Source: Chlamydiales bacterium (GTDB lineage Bacteria > Chlamydiota > Chlamydiia > Chlamydiales > JAAKFR01). Taken from it: DNA of 64,000 bases. The stretch spans positions 1 through 64,000 of the forward strand of contig JAJACP010000003.1 of the NCBI GenBank assembly GCA_022601445.1, given 5' to 3'. Made by a program: the position numbers and the translations under genes. Positions within the stretch are counted from its first letter, which is position 1, and each line of letters begins with the position of its first letter. Below, in pieces: positions 31,380 through 40,810 of the stretch. The notes beneath the pieces are model-generated. The model was not told the origin of the DNA. It did no database searches and was given only the letters and a program-made list of their open reading frames with translations.

Positions 31380-34265
31380 TTATAAACTCTCCTGGACAGG
31401 CCGTCCTTTGTAGGCGATCTCATCGCGGATTTTTTCAGGGGTTGTGATCTGTTTGTAAGAAAGACGACCCGCTGCAGGCAAGGCGCCATTCACAAATAGT
31501 GCAAGCCTTCTTGGATTCTCTTTGCCTAAAAACTCCTTCGAATACGCCAGAAACTCTTCATAGGTTAAAGAGCTAATCGCAGCCTTTTTCTTCTCGAGCC
31601 AATCAAAATCGGCATCATAGTCAAAGGCCATCATATGCAAAAGCGCGCCCATTTTAGGTAGGGTTTCTGCTGGATGGTCGAGCTTGTCGACCAGCGCCGT
31701 TTGAATCGCCTCAAATCGCGCGCGCGGAATGACGCTCTCTTCTAAATGCTGCACACTGTTTTCTAAAAAGAGCTCAAAACGGGCGAGTAAATCGCGCGTG
31801 TCGTGTGAGCTCGATTGAATAGCAAAAAAGGCATACAGATGGCGCTCTAACTCTTGCGCCCAGTTGGCTACCAGATAAGCAGTCTGTTGCTTGGTGCGCA
31901 GCTCACTGAAAAAGGGCTCTTCCAATCCCTTGGCTAAAATTTCTTGCGCGGCCCGCCGAGGAAAGGTGAACTCTCCGCAATCGGCTGTTAAGATCAACGC
32001 ATTGGCAGGATGCTCACTCTTGATCGCTAGATAGGAGGGACGATCGCGCCCTGGAAGGGTAGCCAGCTCTTTATGGGGATGGCGGTTGGGAGGGAAGGGG
32101 GCATGCGCAATGGTCTGCTGAAACGATTCCCAAACTTTCGAGGTGTCGCCATTTCCATAGAGCATCCCCTCAATGTAGGAGGTGTTGAAAAGGGAGTGAT
32201 TGAACGTGTTGAATTGCTTAAATGTCGTGCGGTTAAATAATGCGCTCCGCTCACTCATTCCTGCGTACTCTTTATAGAGAATGCTCCATAGCTGCTCGCT
32301 TCCTTGCTTAATCGGGGAGACGTTGGCTTGGTTGAAGGTGGCTCTGGCCAGCTGAGCGCGATAAAGCGCAAACTGTGCGGCAGTCGGATGCGTGTTGTGC
32401 ATAGTGGTCAAAATCGTTTTCAAAAACGCATCTGCTTTATCTTGATACCCTGTCAGGGTAAGCACTAAACCGGTTTGCGTGCTTTTTAACGAATAGGAGA
32501 GGCCAGCCATCATGGCTTCATAAGCAGTGGCGTTGAGCTTCTCATTGACGGCGTGACAATAGAGATCAGCGAGAGCGAGGCTTTTAGGGTCTGCAGGCGT
32601 AATTAAGGGAGTCTTGATGGTGAAGGTCCAGGTCACCTCAGGAACTAGATAACGTTCGTCTCCGCACGCATACATTTTTCCTAGTGGGGAGTCTACAATG
32701 AGGGTGGGGTGGGGAAGTCTTTTTACATCTGTCTGTGTTCCGCTGACGTTCAAGGTTTGAGGCAAGAAAGGGTTGGGACGGGGAATCGACATGTGGAAAT
32801 GGGGCTGAGCCTGCGCCCACTGATCGAGTTTTTCTGCGGTGATGGTACGCAAGGTGTAGTCGACTCCCAACCACTTCTCTTTAGCTGTTGGCTTAAGCTG
32901 GGAGAGTTGAGGCGGTGCTACCAGGGTGAATTGGCAGGTGTGTGGAGTCATGCAAGCCAATAGCTCGTGCACCTTTTCGGGGGCGTACTGAGACGGAATT
33001 AGAGTTTGTCTTGGAAAGGTTTCGATTGGCTCATCGACTAGTTGAACCACAAGATTGGTCACAAGCTCAAAGACGCCCTCACGGGACTGGAAACGGTATT
33101 TGAGCTCCTCTAGATCGGCGATTTCATCGTACACGTAGCGAGGGATTCCACTTTTGCGGAGGGTGGCAATGGCTTCAAAACACCGCTCGATCACGGTTTC
33201 ATATTTTTTGACCCCTTCCTCTGTCAGGTGGACGGAGAGAGTGAAGAGGCTCTGGTCTTTTCCGGCACGGTGAGAGCCTGTGCTCACCGATTCAGCTAGA
33301 TTTTCCCGCTTGAGTTGAGCAAGTAAACTAGTCGCTCCTTCATGCCCAAGAACATGGCTGACCAGTTTGTCAGCGTGAGTCTGCTTATCTGTTCCAAAAA
33401 AACGAGGAAGCTCCCAGTTGAGCTCTAAAACTTGTAAATCTTGGACAGGAGCAATGGCGATCATCTGATCACAGTTCTCAGAGCAGTGTATAGAAGCGGA
33501 ACAAGGAACTGGGGCATGCTCTGTACTCTTGACTTCAGAAAAAACTGAGACGACTTCTTCTTCTAGAGCATCTAAATCTTGAGAGGAGTAGACAACAAGG
33601 TGCATCAGATGAGAGCTATAGTGCGCCCGGTACCACTCTTTCAGTTCATCTTGAGAAATCTGCGCCAATGTATCACTGTTTCCAATACAAAATCTGTGAA
33701 AGGGGTGGTCTTGGTTGGCAAGAGCCTTTTTCACATAATGCACACGCCACGGATCAAGAGGAACATCTTTGCAAAACTCTTGGTGGATCGCCTTACACTC
33801 GCGGTCCACTCCTGAAGGACTAAAGAGGGGAGCGACAAAAAACTGGCCAAATCGATCGAGCGCCTCGGTAAAGCCGTTGTTATTCACTGAGAACATATAG
33901 ACGGTGCGGTCGGCCATGGTAAAGGCGTTGCGCGAGCCGCCATGCTCATCTAAATAGCGTGTATATCCCTCTTCTTCTGGATACTTCTCTGTACCCAAAA
34001 AGAGCAAGTGTTCAACAAAGTGCGCCATGCCAGGACGGTCGCTTGGATCATCCCAGCTCCCCACAGCCGCAGCTAGGGCTGCACCCGATTGATTGGTGTC
34101 GGGATCAGAGATTAAAACAGCCTCTAAGCCATTTTCGAGGCGTATTTTGCGCACCTCTCTTTTGGCAAGGGAGGGCGTCTCTATTTTTAGGTTAGATCGA
34201 TCTTCAATCACCTCATGACAAAATCCTGTGGTGAGAAGAAGAGTGGCTACGAGAATTTTATTCAT
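31380..34265 (-). CDS. ptr: Insulinase-type zinc protease (M16, pitrilysin-like)
   Basis: A 961-aa exported metallopeptidase that degrades peptides, probably in the periplasm. The N-terminus (MNKILVATLLLTTGFC) is a signal peptide, possibly lipoprotein-like though the lipobox is poor (GFC). HFVEH (residues 82-86) is the inverted zinc motif of M16, followed by the distal Glu in the ECKAIHQEF segment. Four M16-type domains fit the length. It overlaps plsB by 4 bases. The neighbourhood ptr-plsB-rng matches Chlamydia (CT806-CT808). Confidence 0.93.
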   Translation of the reverse strand: MNKILVATLLLTTGFCHEVIEDRSNLKIETPSLAKREVRKIRLENGLEAVLISDPDTNQSGAALAAAVGSWDDPSDRPGMAHFVEHLLFLGTEKYPEEEGYTRYLDEHGGSRNAFTMADRTVYMFSVNNNGFTEALDRFGQFFVAPLFSPSGVDRECKAIHQEFCKDVPLDPWRVHYVKKALANQDHPFHRFCIGNSDTLAQISQDELKEWYRAHYSSHLMHLVVYSSQDLDALEEEVVSVFSEVKSTEHAPVPCSASIHCSENCDQMIAIAPVQDLQVLELNWELPRFFGTDKQTHADKLVSHVLGHEGATSLLAQLKRENLAESVSTGSHRAGKDQSLFTLSVHLTEEGVKKYETVIERCFEAIATLRKSGIPRYVYDEIADLEELKYRFQSREGVFELVTNLVVQLVDEPIETFPRQTLIPSQYAPEKVHELLACMTPHTCQFTLVAPPQLSQLKPTAKEKWLGVDYTLRTITAEKLDQWAQAQPHFHMSIPRPNPFLPQTLNVSGTQTDVKRLPHPTLIVDSPLGKMYACGDERYLVPEVTWTFTIKTPLITPADPKSLALADLYCHAVNEKLNATAYEAMMAGLSYSLKSTQTGLVLTLTGYQDKADAFLKTILTTMHNTHPTAAQFALYRAQLARATFNQANVSPIKQGSEQLWSILYKEYAGMSERSALFNRTTFKQFNTFNHSLFNTSYIEGMLYGNGDTSKVWESFQQTIAHAPFPPNRHPHKELATLPGRDRPSYLAIKSEHPANALILTADCGEFTFPRRAAQEILAKGLEEPFFSELRTKQQTAYLVANWAQELERHLYAFFAIQSSSHDTRDLLARFELFLENSVQHLEESVIPRARFEAIQTALVDKLDHPAETLPKMGALLHMMAFDYDADFDWLEKKKAAISSLTYEEFLAYSKEFLGKENPRRLALFVNGALPAAGRLSYKQITTPEKIRDEIAYKGRPVQESL

Positions 34266-35269
34266 GAATCGAGTCCTTGCTTGATGAGTGCGTAATCTTT
34301 TTTGACCAGATTCCAGACGTGTACAGCACGCGCGCTCCGTTTGGCATGCCTATCCTGAATATCTGAGCCGGGAAATTGCTCCATGTCAATCTCATCTCCA
34401 AAAGAGAAAAGAATGCCTTCGCGCTTGGTTGTGCGCTCTTCACCTAATTCTGTCTCAATAGTTTGTGGAGGAGGGAGGATGTCATATGTCGCAAGCGCCA
34501 GTGGGTAAAAGTGGGCAGGTTTTTTCGATTGTTTAGTGATGAGACGAAACATCTCAATGCTATCGGGATCAAAAGGAGCGACAACAACCTCGCCTTCTGT
34601 ATTGGGACGATCTCTCCCTCCACTGGGGGCCACATAGACACATTTGCCCCCTTTTGCGAAGAGTTCTTTGAGCCTACGCATCGCTTTTTGGTTGTGGTGC
34701 TGTTTATCCGCTTTTTGCTCAGGAGGATTGTCAATGTGTCGTTTGGAGTAAATGCAAAGCAGATTGCGTCCCATGCTGAAGGGGATAGCCATGGGATCGG
34801 TGACAACGCGGTGTCCCGCCACAAAGATCACCTCAGATCCAATCTCAGGATAGGTGTCTTCGAGGGCCAGGCTCATCAGCTGCGGGTCAACCTCTGTTTG
34901 GTGATTGGCAAAGAAGATGACATTCTCTCCACGCCTCAGTTGTTCGGCTGCTTTTTTCACGTTGTTGAGATGGTGGACCTTGGAGCGACTCTCGTCGATC
35001 AAAGGGCGTAGAAAGTCGAGTCCAAAGGCAAAGTAGTTGTTAGGTTCAGTGACTTTTTGGTGGTACGGTTCAAATGGATAAGGATTAGCAGATTGTTCGC
35101 AGACAAAGCCGAGAAGGGCGATAAAAATAGGCTCGTAATCAGCCATATTCAATCCTGCTTTTTCAACAGACTGTACGTAGCTTTCATAGAGACTGAGCAC
35201 ATTGCCTGCTACTTTTTCGCTCAGTGCTCCTTCGCGCTTTGCCTGCTCAAATTGGCTAAGAAATGTCAT
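34262..35269 (-). CDS. plsB: Glycerol-3-phosphate acyltransferase
   Basis: 335 aa. First acylation of glycerol 3-phosphate in phospholipid synthesis. The acyltransferase box NHQTEVDP (122-129) gives the HxxxxD catalytic pair (H123, D128). VYVAPSGGRDRP and the later YPLALATYDILPPP are the other conserved blocks. The protein resembles the short, soluble chlamydial/plastid type rather than the large E. coli PlsB. It overlaps rng and ptr by 4 bases each, so the three are co-translated. Confidence 0.92.
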   Translation of the reverse strand: MTFLSQFEQAKREGALSEKVAGNVLSLYESYVQSVEKAGLNMADYEPIFIALLGFVCEQSANPYPFEPYHQKVTEPNNYFAFGLDFLRPLIDESRSKVHHLNNVKKAAEQLRRGENVIFFANHQTEVDPQLMSLALEDTYPEIGSEVIFVAGHRVVTDPMAIPFSMGRNLLCIYSKRHIDNPPEQKADKQHHNQKAMRRLKELFAKGGKCVYVAPSGGRDRPNTEGEVVVAPFDPDSIEMFRLITKQSKKPAHFYPLALATYDILPPPQTIETELGEERTTKREGILFSFGDEIDMEQFPGSDIQDRHAKRSARAVHVWNLVKKDYALIKQGLDS

Positions 35270-36813
35270 ACTTCGATCAACTCTTTGGTTACAGAAGAAT
35301 ACAATTTGTAGTCATTAAGGTGTAATAGATCAGAGACTTCAAATTCAACTTTTGCTTTCAGTTTTTTGACAAAAGACTCCATATGACCCAGCTCGCCTCC
35401 CTGTTTCATGTAACGGAGCAGCTCGGGGTGGACAACCAAATGCAGCCCAAATTGCTGATGGGCTAAAACGGCTTTTTTAAGAGCGCGCTCCATCTCAATG
35501 ACAACACTTTCGTGCGTTTTGATGAAAGCGCTTCCATTACAATAGGGGCACGCTGTGAGCATCGTTTGGACTAAAGACTCTCGATTCCTCTGTCTGGTCA
35601 TCTCCACAAGTCCAAATTCGCTCATGCTCAGGATCGTGCATTTGGCTGGGTCCTCTTTCATAAACTCTTTGAGTTTCTCAAGGACACGTCTTTGATTTTT
35701 ACGCATGCGCATATCGATAAAATCGACAATCACAAGGCCCCCAATGTTACGGAGTCGGAGTTGGCGGGCAATTTCTTCAGCGGCTTCAAGATTAATGCGC
35801 ACCAAAGTCTCTTCCACATTACCAACTGTAGTGGTGCTCCTGCCTGAGTTGACATCGATTGTGAACATCGCCTCTGTACGATCAAAATAGAGGTAGCCCC
35901 CACTGGGTAACCAGATTTTGCGGCGCAGCGCCTTATCGATTTCTCGCTCGACATTGAAGCGCTCGAACATGGGCACTTTATCTCGGTAGTACTCAATTTT
36001 CAAAGGGTGTTCGAGACTGAAATTTCGGTAGATGCGTTTACATTTTTGAAACGTGCTGTAGTCGTCGACGAGGAGGCGGTCGAATTTTTTATCCACACAG
36101 GCCATCACAGCACGCTTGATGATATCAGACTCTTCAAAAAGGAGAGTGGGGTTCGATGAGTTGTTAAATTTCTTCATCACCTCTTGCCACGACTCGAGAA
36201 GCTCATGCGCTTCACTGATCAGCATATCGGTGGTGGCTTGGCTGCTGGCTGTACGACAGATGAGTCCCATATCATGGGGCATTTCGAAGGCGCGGATCAA
36301 TTTTTTCAGGCGTTCACGCGCTCCACGGTCTTCAATTTTACGCGAAACACCGCGGTGAGGGGAATTGGGAAGTAAAACAAGATACCGGCCTGCAATCGAT
36401 ACGTTGGATGTGAGCCTGGCCCCTTTGGAACCGATGGGTTCTTTGACAACCTGGACAAGCACGGGTTGATCAATTTTCATGACCTCTTCGATGTTGATTT
36501 TCCGCTGTTTACGTACATCAACGGTTTGAATATCGTAGTCTAGATCAAAATCCATATCAAACATCTCTTCATACTTCTTTGTATTCTCAAGGATGTCTGA
36601 CATGTGGATAAATCCATTCTCTCCTTCGTTGATGTCAATAAAGGCGGATTGGATATTGTGTAGAATATTGGTTACACGTCCTCTGTATATGTTGCCTGTG
36701 AGCTGGCGTGCTTTTTTTCGCTCTAAAATCAGGTCACGTAGCTGCCCGTTTCGCAGGTGTGCGTAGCGGATCTCTTTAGATTCCACATTGAGTAGAATAT
36801 CGTCGTTGTCCAT
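35266..36813 (-). CDS. rng: Ribonuclease G/E family endoribonuclease
   Basis: Endoribonuclease for rRNA and mRNA processing, 515 aa, close to E. coli RNase G. An N-terminal S1 region (NIYRGRVTNILHNIQSAFIDINEGENGFIHMSD) and the catalytic domain with FTIDVNSGR (metal-binding Asp) and IVDFIDM are present. The zinc-link CPYC is near residue 422 (TACPYCNGSAF), the Cys pair used for oligomerisation. First gene of rng-plsB-ptr on the minus strand. Confidence 0.94.
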   Translation of the reverse strand: MDNDDILLNVESKEIRYAHLRNGQLRDLILERKKARQLTGNIYRGRVTNILHNIQSAFIDINEGENGFIHMSDILENTKKYEEMFDMDFDLDYDIQTVDVRKQRKINIEEVMKIDQPVLVQVVKEPIGSKGARLTSNVSIAGRYLVLLPNSPHRGVSRKIEDRGARERLKKLIRAFEMPHDMGLICRTASSQATTDMLISEAHELLESWQEVMKKFNNSSNPTLLFEESDIIKRAVMACVDKKFDRLLVDDYSTFQKCKRIYRNFSLEHPLKIEYYRDKVPMFERFNVEREIDKALRRKIWLPSGGYLYFDRTEAMFTIDVNSGRSTTTVGNVEETLVRINLEAAEEIARQLRLRNIGGLVIVDFIDMRMRKNQRRVLEKLKEFMKEDPAKCTILSMSEFGLVEMTRQRNRESLVQTMLTACPYCNGSAFIKTHESVVIEMERALKKAVLAHQQFGLHLVVHPELLRYMKQGGELGHMESFVKKLKAKVEFEVSDLLHLNDYKLYSSVTKELIEV

Positions 36814-37116
36814 GGGTTCACCTTATACGTCTGGTGCGGGAATAGAAATGCCGGGAAGTGAAACCGTAAAAAAAAATTCAGCACAAGTAAAGCTGGAGGA
36901 AAAAACTGTAGAAATAACACAACTTTAAAGATCTCTTCCGGGGACTGTGAAGAAGTTAAGCATCTCATATTTCTGGGAAAACTGCCGTGCACTCTTCTAT
37001 TCCGCGCATTCAAATAAATATTTCTGTAACGTTGTCCAAGAGTATAGGATAAATGGGTGAACTTTTCTACAAAAAACTGGCTTTAAAACCTATTTTTCCC
37101 TAAATTAGTCTCCCAA
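36814..37116. other. Divergent intergenic region
   Basis: About 300 bases between the divergent rng and yceD genes. It must hold the two promoters, but no box pair convinces me. A TATAGGAT sequence near 37043 could be a -10 for yceD. No RNA gene or repeat is seen. Confidence 0.3.
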
Positions 37117-37530
37117 ATGAGTGATGCATTTAAGATTTTCGTTTCCAGATTAAGGGACGGACAAAAAGAAAGCATTGAGGAGAGTTTCTCCCCTGCTTTT
37201 TTAGACATTCACGAGCAAGAATTAGCTTTTTCTGTTCCGGTTGTGGTTCAAGGAGAGGCCGAATTGGCTCAGGATACGTTGGTTTTACGGTTAAATATTG
37301 AGACCGAAGCGACGCTCCCTTGTGCGATTTGTAACCAAGATGTTCAAGTGAAACTAGAGATAGCAGATAGCTGCTATCCTGTTCCGGTTGCAGAGATAAA
37401 GGGGGATGTTTTCAATCTTAAAGGCGTTTTACGAGAAGCGATTTTACTAGAACTTCCCTACAGGGCAGAGTGCAAACAAGGCAAATGTCCAGAAAGAGAA
37501 GTGTTATCAAAGTATTTTTCTAGGAGTTAA
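37117..37530 (+). CDS. yceD: YceD/DUF177 family protein
   Basis: 137 aa, conserved upstream of rpmF in most bacteria; the family is linked to 23S rRNA accumulation and ribosome assembly. CAICNQDVQVKLE (Cys pair about 69-72) and CKQGKCPE (about 122-127) are the paired cysteines of DUF177 that can bind zinc. It is followed 5 bases later by rpmF, reached by a TAGGAG ribosome-binding site. Confidence 0.88.
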   Translation: MSDAFKIFVSRLRDGQKESIEESFSPAFLDIHEQELAFSVPVVVQGEAELAQDTLVLRLNIETEATLPCAICNQDVQVKLEIADSCYPVPVAEIKGDVFNLKGVLREAILLELPYRAECKQGKCPEREVLSKYFSRS

Positions 37531-37535
37531 GAATT

Positions 37536-37718
37536 ATGGCAGTACCAAGAAGCCGTTCGAGCAATCAGCGCAAAAACACGAAGCGGGCACATCACGCAAA
37601 AAAAGCGAAAAACTTTATCTCTTGTCCCAATTGTGGGGCGGCATGTCTTTCGCACCGGATCTGTCCTTCTTGCGGATATTATAATAATCGTCCTATTTTC
37701 AAGCAGGAAGCTGAATAG
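37536..37718 (+). CDS. rpmF: Ribosomal protein bL32
   Basis: 60 aa, a component of the large ribosomal subunit. AVPRSRSSNQRKNTKRAHH is the family N-terminus, and CPNCGAACLSHRICPSCGYY carries the four zinc cysteines. The family length is normal. It lies between yceD and plsX, the usual arrangement. Confidence 0.97.
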   Translation: MAVPRSRSSNQRKNTKRAHHAKKAKNFISCPNCGAACLSHRICPSCGYYNNRPIFKQEAE

Positions 37719-37719
37719 T

Positions 37720-38679
37720 TTGAACCTCCGCGTCGGCGTTGATTTAATGGGAGGCGATCAATCTCCCGAAAGTATCTTTGAAGCTGTTTTAAGCGTAGCG
37801 AATAGGACGGATGTCCGCTTCGTTGTCTTGGCGACGCACGCCTATTTTTCGATTTTATCAGATCAGGCTCATCCCCATATCGAATTTGTCACAACAGAAG
37901 AGTTTATTGAGATGGACGAATCGCCACTGCTCGCGGTGCGTCGGAAAAAAAACTCATCGATGGCAGCCGGCATGCGGCTGCTGCGAGAAAACAAACTCGA
38001 TGCCTTTCTTTCTACAGGGAGTACAGGGGCATTAGTGGCGACGGCCACGCTTCATCTCGATCCTCTTGAAGGTGTCGAGAGGCCCGCTCTTCTGGTGACC
38101 ATGCCCACGGCCAAGGGAGAAGTCGTTGTTTTGGATGTGGGAGCCAATATTCAACCGAAACCCGAGCACTTGGTTGCCTACGCTCAATTGGGTGTTTTAT
38201 TTAGTGCACTTTATCGGGGCGTAAAAAAGCCTTCTATCGGCCTGCTCAATATTGGCGCAGAGGAGCAGAAGGGAACCAAAGAGCTAAAAGAGGCGTACGC
38301 CTCTTTACAGGAGGTGTTTCAGAAGCGCTTTTTGGGGAATGTAGAGGGACGCACAGTTTTTCGCGGAGACGTTGATGTATTGGTAACCGATGGGTTTACG
38401 GGCAATGTTTTTCTCAAAACCTCTGAAGGGATCTCCCGCTTTTTAGCTGAGTATCTGACTCAGCACTTTGAGATTCCAGACATCATTGCGCATCTCAATC
38501 AACGCTTTAATTATGCTGAGCATCCCGGCGCCTTTCTGTGTGGAGTGGATGGTCTTGTGGTCAAGTGTCATGGAGACTCTGATCAACAGGCATTGATGAA
38601 TGGGATTTATGGGGCCATCGACCTTGCCCAAAGTCAACTCTTAGCAAAAATGAAGCGTCATCAAAGGCGCGCCTTGTAA
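37720..38679 (+). CDS. plsX: Phosphate acyltransferase PlsX
   Basis: Converts acyl-ACP to acyl phosphate for phospholipid synthesis; 319 aa. The family starts MRIAVDAMGGD, which here matches a TTG start at 37720 (LNLRVGVDLMGGDQSPES), two bases after the rpmF stop with AGGAAG upstream; the longer ORF lies inside rpmF and is not real. An ATG at 37747 would cut off the first strand. STGSTGALVA and LLNIGAEEQKG are conserved PlsX blocks. Its 3' end overlaps ychJ by 19 bases, convergently. Confidence 0.93.
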   Translation: MNLRVGVDLMGGDQSPESIFEAVLSVANRTDVRFVVLATHAYFSILSDQAHPHIEFVTTEEFIEMDESPLLAVRRKKNSSMAAGMRLLRENKLDAFLSTGSTGALVATATLHLDPLEGVERPALLVTMPTAKGEVVVLDVGANIQPKPEHLVAYAQLGVLFSALYRGVKKPSIGLLNIGAEEQKGTKELKEAYASLQEVFQKRFLGNVEGRTVFRGDVDVLVTDGFTGNVFLKTSEGISRFLAEYLTQHFEIPDIIAHLNQRFNYAEHPGAFLCGVDGLVVKCHGDSDQQALMNGIYGAIDLAQSQLLAKMKRHQRRAL

Positions 38680-39038
38680 CGCCAGAACGCTCCCTCTTTG
38701 CCAAACGCACTCTTTTCTGTGAACGAGACATCCTTGCCGCCTTGTTGCAACCCTGCCCGAAAGGTAACGGTATCTCCTTCTGCTTGCAAAATTTCCAGTC
38801 CTGTAAATTGAGTTGCCTGGCAAAAGGCTTTGATCTGCTCTTTCCATTCAGAAGGCGCTAGCTGTTTGTCTGGATGCTCAGAGTGTGTTGTACGCATGAT
38901 GTAATCGGCATTGCCAAGCGCGTAGGCGCTATAGCGCGAGCGCATTAGTGCTGTTGGATTGGGGGGAGGCTCTCCTTTGTGGTAGGGTTCACAACAGGTG
39001 GAGTACTCTTTTCCGCTGTGGCAGGGGCATGGTGACAT
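38661..39038 (-). CDS. ychJ: YchJ-family SEC-C protein (UPF0225)
   Basis: 125 aa. The N-terminus CPCHSGKEYSTCCEPYHKG is the zinc-binding SEC-C motif; ALMRSRYSAYALGNADYIMRT follows, as in YchJ, whose role is unknown. Because the SEC-C motif starts at residue 4, the start cannot be further downstream, so the gene truly overlaps the 3' end of lpxB by 94 bases in another frame. It also converges on plsX with a 19-base overlap. Confidence 0.87.
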   Translation of the reverse strand: MSPCPCHSGKEYSTCCEPYHKGEPPPNPTALMRSRYSAYALGNADYIMRTTHSEHPDKQLAPSEWKEQIKAFCQATQFTGLEILQAEGDTVTFRAGLQQGGKDVSFTEKSAFGKEGAFWRYKARL

Positions 39039-40810
39039 TTGATTAACGCCTCGATGGTTTCAGCAGCCTTTTCGCTGGCATTTTGGTTGAGTAAGCGGTT
39101 CCGTAGCTCTTGGCATGCCTGTAGACACGCCTCTCGGTTTTGATCAAGTATACGCAGCGCGCCTGCGATTTTTTCAGGGGATAAAATTTGATGAATAAAT
39201 TCGGGAAAAACCTCCCGTCCACAGATGATATTGACAAGCGTATAGAAGGGGAGGCGAATGCGGAAAATCAAGCCTCCCAAAATTGTGTTGAACGTCGAGA
39301 GTTTATACGTTGTCACCGTGGGAACACCGTGCAATCCAATTTCTAACACAATCGTTCCAGAGGTTGCCAGGGCCAGACGGGCAGCGCGCATCAGCTCATA
39401 CCGCTTCTCTTGAGGGACAAAATACGCATCAGCGTCCACATGTTTGCCGATTTCGTCCATGAGTTCAGGCCGTGCCACAGAGATCACAGGTGTGTAGTCC
39501 GGAAAGGCTTGAGCTGCTTTCCACTGCAGGGGAAGGTTGTGGGCAATTTCGTGCCGCCGACTTCCTGGAAAAAGGGCTAAAATCGGTTTTTCTTTGGGCA
39601 GAGGATAGGCTTGGTCATAGCAATACGCGTCAATTGCGGCTACAAGAGGATGTCCTACGTAGGTTACCGGTAGCGACGTCTTTTGAAAGCACTCCTTTTC
39701 AAATGGGAGAATAGAAAGGAGGCTGTCGAGAGTTTTAGCCAACGAGTGGATCCGTTTTTTTCTCCATGCCCACACAGAGGGGCAGACATAGTGAACCAGC
39801 TTGCCTTGGTATCCTTTTTTGCGCAGTGAGCGTGCAAGCAACATATTAAAGTCGGCGTAGTCGATGAGAACAACACCTGCCGGTCGCTCTTTCAAGATCT
39901 GGTTACGGATCGCATAAAAATCGCGTGCCAGCCGTGGAAGAGCCAGCAAAACAGCAGAAAATCCCATCACCTGAAACCGTTCCATGGGATGCGTGATTTT
40001 CATTCCAGCAGAGCGCATTAAGGGACCTCCCACCCCGGAAATAGGGAGCGCAGGATTCCGTTCACGAAGCGCTTCGACTAACTTTCCTCCCAGCACATCT
40101 CCACTCGGCTCACCAGCAAACAGAAAAAGGCCCTCTTTGGGTTCTGGAAGCTCTTTTTTGATTAACATTAAGTTGCGGATATATGGAAGCAAGCCCAAAC
40201 CATACCCCAAAATGCTAACCAGATCTGCCAATCTGACGAAATAGATCAGAGATAAAATCCCTCCGATCAAACTCATCCACCAAAAAGAAGAACTCAGGTA
40301 GCTTTTTTTGTTTTTCTCCGCTAGCCACCACTGAATCCAAAAACGGCTAGCAAACAGAACCATCCCCCCAAGCCCCGCTGCATGCCAGAGAAAAGAAGCC
40401 TTGGCTGCCTGCGCTCCACTCCAAGGCATTGTCGGAGGGCGCATCCACTCAAGTGAATGGAAAATCAGTCCTTGAGTCAAAAAAAGGGCCGATATAACCA
40501 CGGCAGCGCCTCCCATCAACAGCACAGTTTTATTTTTTGTAGAGGGGTGGTGGCCCATGAGATTCAGGTTACGCCAGGCGATGATGGCATTAAGAGCTTG
40601 AATCAAGCAGACCGGATACTGGAGCTGAATCCAGGCATGAAAACATAACACACAGTTGGCGCTCAGCGAAAGAATCCAAAAAAGAGAGGTGACCGTGCTT
40701 TTTTGTTTTTTTTCGCTCTCTAGCCATTGGATCAGAAACCTAAGCCCAAACAGAAGATTGGCGATCAGTCCAAGCGGATAGAGGAAAGAGCGAATGAGGT
40801 CTATATTCAT
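38945..40810 (-). CDS. lpxB: Lipid-A-disaccharide synthase with N-terminal membrane (LAB_N) domains
   Basis: Joins lipid X and UDP-2,3-diacylglucosamine to make lipid A disaccharide 1-phosphate. At 621 aa it is much longer than the 380-aa E. coli enzyme: residues 1-~215 are membrane helices with two LAB_N-like repeats (GLRFLIQWLESEKK and ASRFWIQWWLAEKN), as in Chlamydia. The LpxB domain begins at about 227 with FLFAGEPSGDVLGG; VGGPLMRSAG, HYVCPSVWAWRKKR, FPGSRRHEI and TSGTIVLEIGLHGVPTV follow. The gene shares 4 bases with the upstream glycosyltransferase. Confidence 0.95.
   Translation of the reverse strand: MNIDLIRSFLYPLGLIANLLFGLRFLIQWLESEKKQKSTVTSLFWILSLSANCVLCFHAWIQLQYPVCLIQALNAIIAWRNLNLMGHHPSTKNKTVLLMGGAAVVISALFLTQGLIFHSLEWMRPPTMPWSGAQAAKASFLWHAAGLGGMVLFASRFWIQWWLAEKNKKSYLSSSFWWMSLIGGILSLIYFVRLADLVSILGYGLGLLPYIRNLMLIKKELPEPKEGLFLFAGEPSGDVLGGKLVEALRERNPALPISGVGGPLMRSAGMKITHPMERFQVMGFSAVLLALPRLARDFYAIRNQILKERPAGVVLIDYADFNMLLARSLRKKGYQGKLVHYVCPSVWAWRKKRIHSLAKTLDSLLSILPFEKECFQKTSLPVTYVGHPLVAAIDAYCYDQAYPLPKEKPILALFPGSRRHEIAHNLPLQWKAAQAFPDYTPVISVARPELMDEIGKHVDADAYFVPQEKRYELMRAARLALATSGTIVLEIGLHGVPTVTTYKLSTFNTILGGLIFRIRLPFYTLVNIICGREVFPEFIHQILSPEKIAGALRILDQNREACLQACQELRNRLLNQNASEKAAETIEALIKCHHAPATAEKSTPPVVNPTTKESLPPIQQH

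Noticed and set aside
37633-37719. N-terminal extension of PlsX inside rpmF
   Set aside because: The family begins at the TTG at 37720; upstream codons belong to bL32 in another frame.
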